DNA of 64,000 bases, from NCBI RefSeq assembly GCF_002995495.1, contig NZ_PVZV01000002.1, forward strand, positions 930,001 to 994,000, given 5' to 3'. Below are positions 60,837 through 64,000 of the stretch, one piece after another (position 1 is the stretch's first letter; each line of letters starts with the position of its first letter). Both the position numbers and the translations under genes were made by a program. The notes below the pieces were generated by a model. That model worked only from the letters and a program-made list of their open reading frames with translations. It had not been told where the DNA came from and did not search any database. The DNA comes from Actinocorallia populi (GTDB taxonomy: Bacteria; Actinomycetota; Actinomycetes; Streptosporangiales; Streptosporangiaceae).

Positions 60837-60853
60837 ATCGTCGGAGTGACGAT
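60837..60853. promoter_or_regulatory. Inverted repeat upstream of nadA
   Basis: ATCGTC-GGAGT-GACGAT, a perfect 6+6 repeat with a 5-base spacer. It lies 42 bases before the nadA start and could be an operator for a NAD-responsive regulator. It does not resemble the palindrome beside the Nudix gene. Confidence 0.4.
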
Positions 60854-61017
60854 TCCCATGTAACCACATACCGGACACATCACGCGTAGTCGGGGTCGGT
60901 GCCCGGGGGGTCCTGTGGCACCATGAGAAAAACCCCGCCGGCAGGGGAAGAACCACGTCGGCAGGTACGTTGTGACTGTTGGCAATTCCTCGGCCCCGCT
61001 ACTGGGAGTACATAGAT

Positions 61018-61362
61018 ATGACGGAGACCAGCACTCAGCAGGGGATCATCCTCACCGACGCCGCCGCGCAGAAGGTCAAGGCCCTGCTGGAGCAGGAAGG
61101 CCGCGACGACCTGGCGCTGCGCGTGGCGGTGCAGCCGGGCGGCTGCTCCGGGCTGATCTACCAGCTGTTCTTCGACGAGCGGCAGCTCGACGGCGACATC
61201 ACCTACGACTTCGACGGCGTCACCGTGGTGACCGACCGCATGAGCGGCCCCTACCTGGGCGGGGCCACCGTCGACTTCGTCGACACGATCGAGAAGCAGG
61301 GCTTCACGATCGACAACCCCAACGCCACGGGTTCGTGCGCCTGCGGCGACAGCTTCTCCTAG
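61018..61362 (+). CDS. Fe-S cluster insertion protein, ErpA/HesB type
   Basis: 114 residues, A-type carrier with the three cluster cysteines C43 (GGCSGL), C107 and C109 (SCACGDSF). It takes Fe-S clusters from a scaffold and hands them to targets, plausibly NadA and LipA nearby. The ATG start has GGGAG upstream. It is divergent from nadA by 222 bases, and a strong terminator follows. Confidence 0.95.
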   Translation: MTETSTQQGIILTDAAAQKVKALLEQEGRDDLALRVAVQPGGCSGLIYQLFFDERQLDGDITYDFDGVTVVTDRMSGPYLGGATVDFVDTIEKQGFTIDNPNATGSCACGDSFS

Positions 61363-61381
61363 GGGCTTCTCAGCTCCCCGA

Positions 61382-61415
61382 GGGCCTGACAGAGTAATCT
61401 GATCAGGCCCTTTTT
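61382..61415 (+). terminator. Intrinsic terminator after the ErpA-type gene
   Basis: GGGCCTGA (61382-61389) pairs with TCAGGCCC (61403-61410) and is followed by TTTTT: the most canonical rho-independent terminator in the window. Confidence 0.9.
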
Positions 61416-61433
61416 CCGTTCACCCCTGCATGA

Positions 61434-62411
<978 letters not shown>

Positions 62412-62414
62412 CAG

Positions 62415-62452
62415 GGGTCTCTTCAGTAATCACGGGTCTCTTCAGTAATCAC
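62415..62452. repeat. Tandem direct repeat of 19 bases
   Basis: GGGTCTCTTCAGTAATCAC occurs twice with no gap (62415-62433 and 62434-62452). The second copy contains the stop codon and last codons of the TusA-like gene; the first lies just past the stop. This looks like a recent duplication. Confidence 0.75.
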
Positions 62453-62756
62453 GGCGGACGTGGAAGGCCCACCCCCCCTGGGGGAGGGCCTCCTCGCGCA
62501 CGAACGTCTGCGACTTCATCCGGCACCAGGCGGGGATGTCGGTGCGGGCCGCGACGTCGTCGGCCTGGACCGCGATGACCTGGCCGAGCGGCACGTCGCG
62601 GATGCGTTCGGCCAGCATGATGATCGGAATGGGGCACTTGCGGCCCAGCGCGTCCAGGACCAGGGCGGCCGGGGGACCGGCCGGCACGGGCGGGGGCGCG
62701 GGCGGGGCCGGCGGCGCGGGGGGCTGCCTGCGGGTGCCGCGGCGGCGGAAGCCCAT
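62442..62756 (-). CDS. TusA-like sulfurtransferase
   Basis: 104 residues. A Pro/Ala-rich N-terminus of about 30 residues precedes the sulfur-carrier domain, with C41 in LGRKCPIPIIMLAERI (C-P-x-P) as the persulfide-carrying cysteine. TusA proteins accept sulfur from a cysteine desulfurase, which lies 32 bases upstream on the same strand. The target could be a tRNA thiolase, molybdenum cofactor or another enzyme. The 3' end overlaps a tandem repeat. Confidence 0.88.
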   Translation of the reverse strand: MGFRRRGTRRQPPAPPAPPAPPPVPAGPPAALVLDALGRKCPIPIIMLAERIRDVPLGQVIAVQADDVAARTDIPAWCRMKSQTFVREEALPQGGWAFHVRRDY

Positions 62757-62788
62757 GGATCACGCTTCCCTTCTCGGCGTGGCGGGCG

Positions 62789-63919
62789 TCAGGTGACGCC
62801 CGCGCTCTTGCGCAACCGGGTCACCGCGTCGGGCAGGACGGCGAGGAACCGGTCGACGTCCGCGGTGGTCGCGCCACGGGGCAGCGATACCCGGACGTTG
62901 CCATGGGTGATCACTCCCATGGCCTCCAGCACATGGCTCGGTCGAAGCGTATCGGCCGTGCACGAACTACCGGACGAAACCTCGAAACCCAGCCGGTCCA
63001 GTTCGGTGATGATGGCCTCTCCTTCCACATAGAGGAAGGAAAAGGTCACCAGGTGGGGGAGTCTTCGCACCGGATCGCCCACGATCTGCACGTCGGCCAC
63101 CAGTTCGGGCAGCCGGGTGCGGATGCGGTCGACCAGCTCCCGCAGCCGGGGCGCGTCGGCGGCGAACTCGGCGGAGTGGGCCTCCAGCGCCGCGGCCGTG
63201 GCCAGGGCGGCCGGCACGTTCGGGAAACCGGGCACCCGCCCGCCCTCCCGCTCGTCGGAGGGCAGCGGGGACCGCCAGCGGGTGCCCTTCCTGATCACCA
63301 GCAGGCCGGTGCCGGGCGGGCCGCCGAACTTGTGGGCGCTGGCGGCCAGCAGGGACCAGCCGCCGGGGAGCGGCACCCGTCCCGCGGACTGGGCGGCGTC
63401 GACGAACAAAGGCACCCCGGCCGCGCGGCACGCCTCGGCGGCCTCCTCGACCGGCTGCACCGTGCCCACCTCGTGGTTGGCCGACTGCAGGCAGGCCAGC
63501 GCGGTGCCGGGGCGCAGCGCGGCGGCGAACTCCGCCGGGTCGACCCGGCCGTGGCGGTCCACCGGCACGGTGGTGACCGTCCCGCCCTCCCGTTCGTGCA
63601 GTTCCGCGGCGTGCAGGACGCTGGAGTGCTCCACCGCGCCCACCACCAGATGGCGCCCCACCCGGCGGCGGGCGGCCAGCGCGCCCAGCACCGCCAGGTG
63701 CACGGCCTGGGTGCCCGACGCGGTGAAGCTCAGCTCGTCCGGCCTGACCCCCAGGGAGGCCGCGGTCCGGGCCCTCGCCTCATCCAGTAGCATTCTGGCC
63801 CGTCGTCCGGAGCCGTACAGGCGCGCCGGGTCCGCCCATCCCGTCTCGAACGCCGCCAGCAGCGCGGATCGGGCCGCCGGGTGTAGCGGTTCGGTAGAGG
63901 CAGCGTCGAAGTAAGGCAC
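62789..63919 (-). CDS. Cysteine desulfurase (IscS/NifS family)
   Basis: 376 residues. Pyridoxal phosphate binding residues: K197 in ASAHKFGG, H98 in AVEHSS, D174 and Q177 in VDAAQSA. The persulfide-forming cysteine is C320 in SSGSSCTADTLRPSHVLEAMG, the flexible active-site loop. It liberates sulfur from cysteine for Fe-S clusters and for the TusA-like protein just downstream. The GTG start is the first of the frame and leads directly into YFDAASTEP. The 81 bases to the right edge hold no gene that I can identify. Confidence 0.94.
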   Translation of the reverse strand: MPYFDAASTEPLHPAARSALLAAFETGWADPARLYGSGRRARMLLDEARARTAASLGVRPDELSFTASGTQAVHLAVLGALAARRRVGRHLVVGAVEHSSVLHAAELHEREGGTVTTVPVDRHGRVDPAEFAAALRPGTALACLQSANHEVGTVQPVEEAAEACRAAGVPLFVDAAQSAGRVPLPGGWSLLAASAHKFGGPPGTGLLVIRKGTRWRSPLPSDEREGGRVPGFPNVPAALATAAALEAHSAEFAADAPRLRELVDRIRTRLPELVADVQIVGDPVRRLPHLVTFSFLYVEGEAIITELDRLGFEVSSGSSCTADTLRPSHVLEAMGVITHGNVRVSLPRGATTADVDRFLAVLPDAVTRLRKSAGVT

Positions 63920-64000
63920 AGTACGACATTAACGGGGGTCCCGAGGGGGACTCCCAGGACACCCGCGCTAATGTGTCCACCAAACGAGGATCTATTTGAA

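Overview
The window is chromosomal DNA of a high-GC Gram-positive actinomycete. Third codon positions are almost all G or C, GTG starts are common, and several gene blocks are typical of filamentous actinobacteria: lipB/lipA/glnA and glnE/glnA2/nadE, DUF574 methyltransferase, F420 oxidoreductase, SpoIIE-type phosphatase, and CopC with a CopD-CtaG fusion. Gene order and content fit Streptosporangiales or a relative better than mycobacteria, but this is inference. I see no rRNA, tRNA, CRISPR array, insertion sequence or prophage. No gene-free stretch exceeds 300 bases.

Layout. 1-2908 (minus) is a compact four-gene operon: Nudix-type regulator, J-domain/degenerate kinase, VWA protein, and the start of an adenylosuccinate-synthetase-like protein that runs off the left edge. 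It is the least understood and most interesting locus. 3047-4899 holds cutA, a DUF2236 oxygenase-like gene, csoR and copZ with two copper-box palindromes. 4911-7936 holds a phosphatase, alanine dehydrogenase and glycerate kinase. 8080-11410 is a purine locus (permease, degenerate transthyretin-like protein, PucR). 11577-15574 carries a TPR regulator, a GtrA protein and a two-component pair. 15571-20574 (minus) is CtaG/CopD, CopC, a cysteine-rich DUF5685 protein and an HtrA lipoprotein. 20747-27436 has a tiny CxxCxC peptide, a membrane hydrolase, map, small unknowns, F420 reductase, panB and a SpoIIE-like phosphatase.

27444-36513 centres on nitrogen and NAD: nadE, glnA2, an arginase-like protein, an orphan terpene synthase and glnE. 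36556-41094 has a P450, a DUF574 methyltransferase, a PAP2 protein, peptidase E and lipB. 41099-45853 has DUF1877, UPF0145, lipA, DUF4191, RDD and glnA. A GlnR-type four-box element lies before glnA, and a shorter perfect half before glnA2, so both synthetases and their adenylyltransferase GlnE lie in one window. 45917-50289 has a secreted beta-propeller-like protein, a TetR/acyl-CoA-ligase pair and a TIGR01777 epimerase. 50316-54745 has sucB, lpd and pepA. 54855-58580 has cobS, cobU, a small protein, an aldo-keto reductase and DUF3043. 58717-63919 has pspA behind an ECF-like promoter, nadA, an ErpA-type Fe-S carrier, a PfkB kinase, a TusA-like protein and a cysteine desulfurase.

Shared themes are lipoate supply (lipB, lipA) for the E2 enzyme SucB, Fe-S and sulfur supply (desulfurase, TusA-like, ErpA-like) for LipA and NadA, NAD synthesis (nadA, nadE) beside a Nudix regulator of the NrtR type, and copper handling for the oxidase (csoR, copZ, copC, ctaG).
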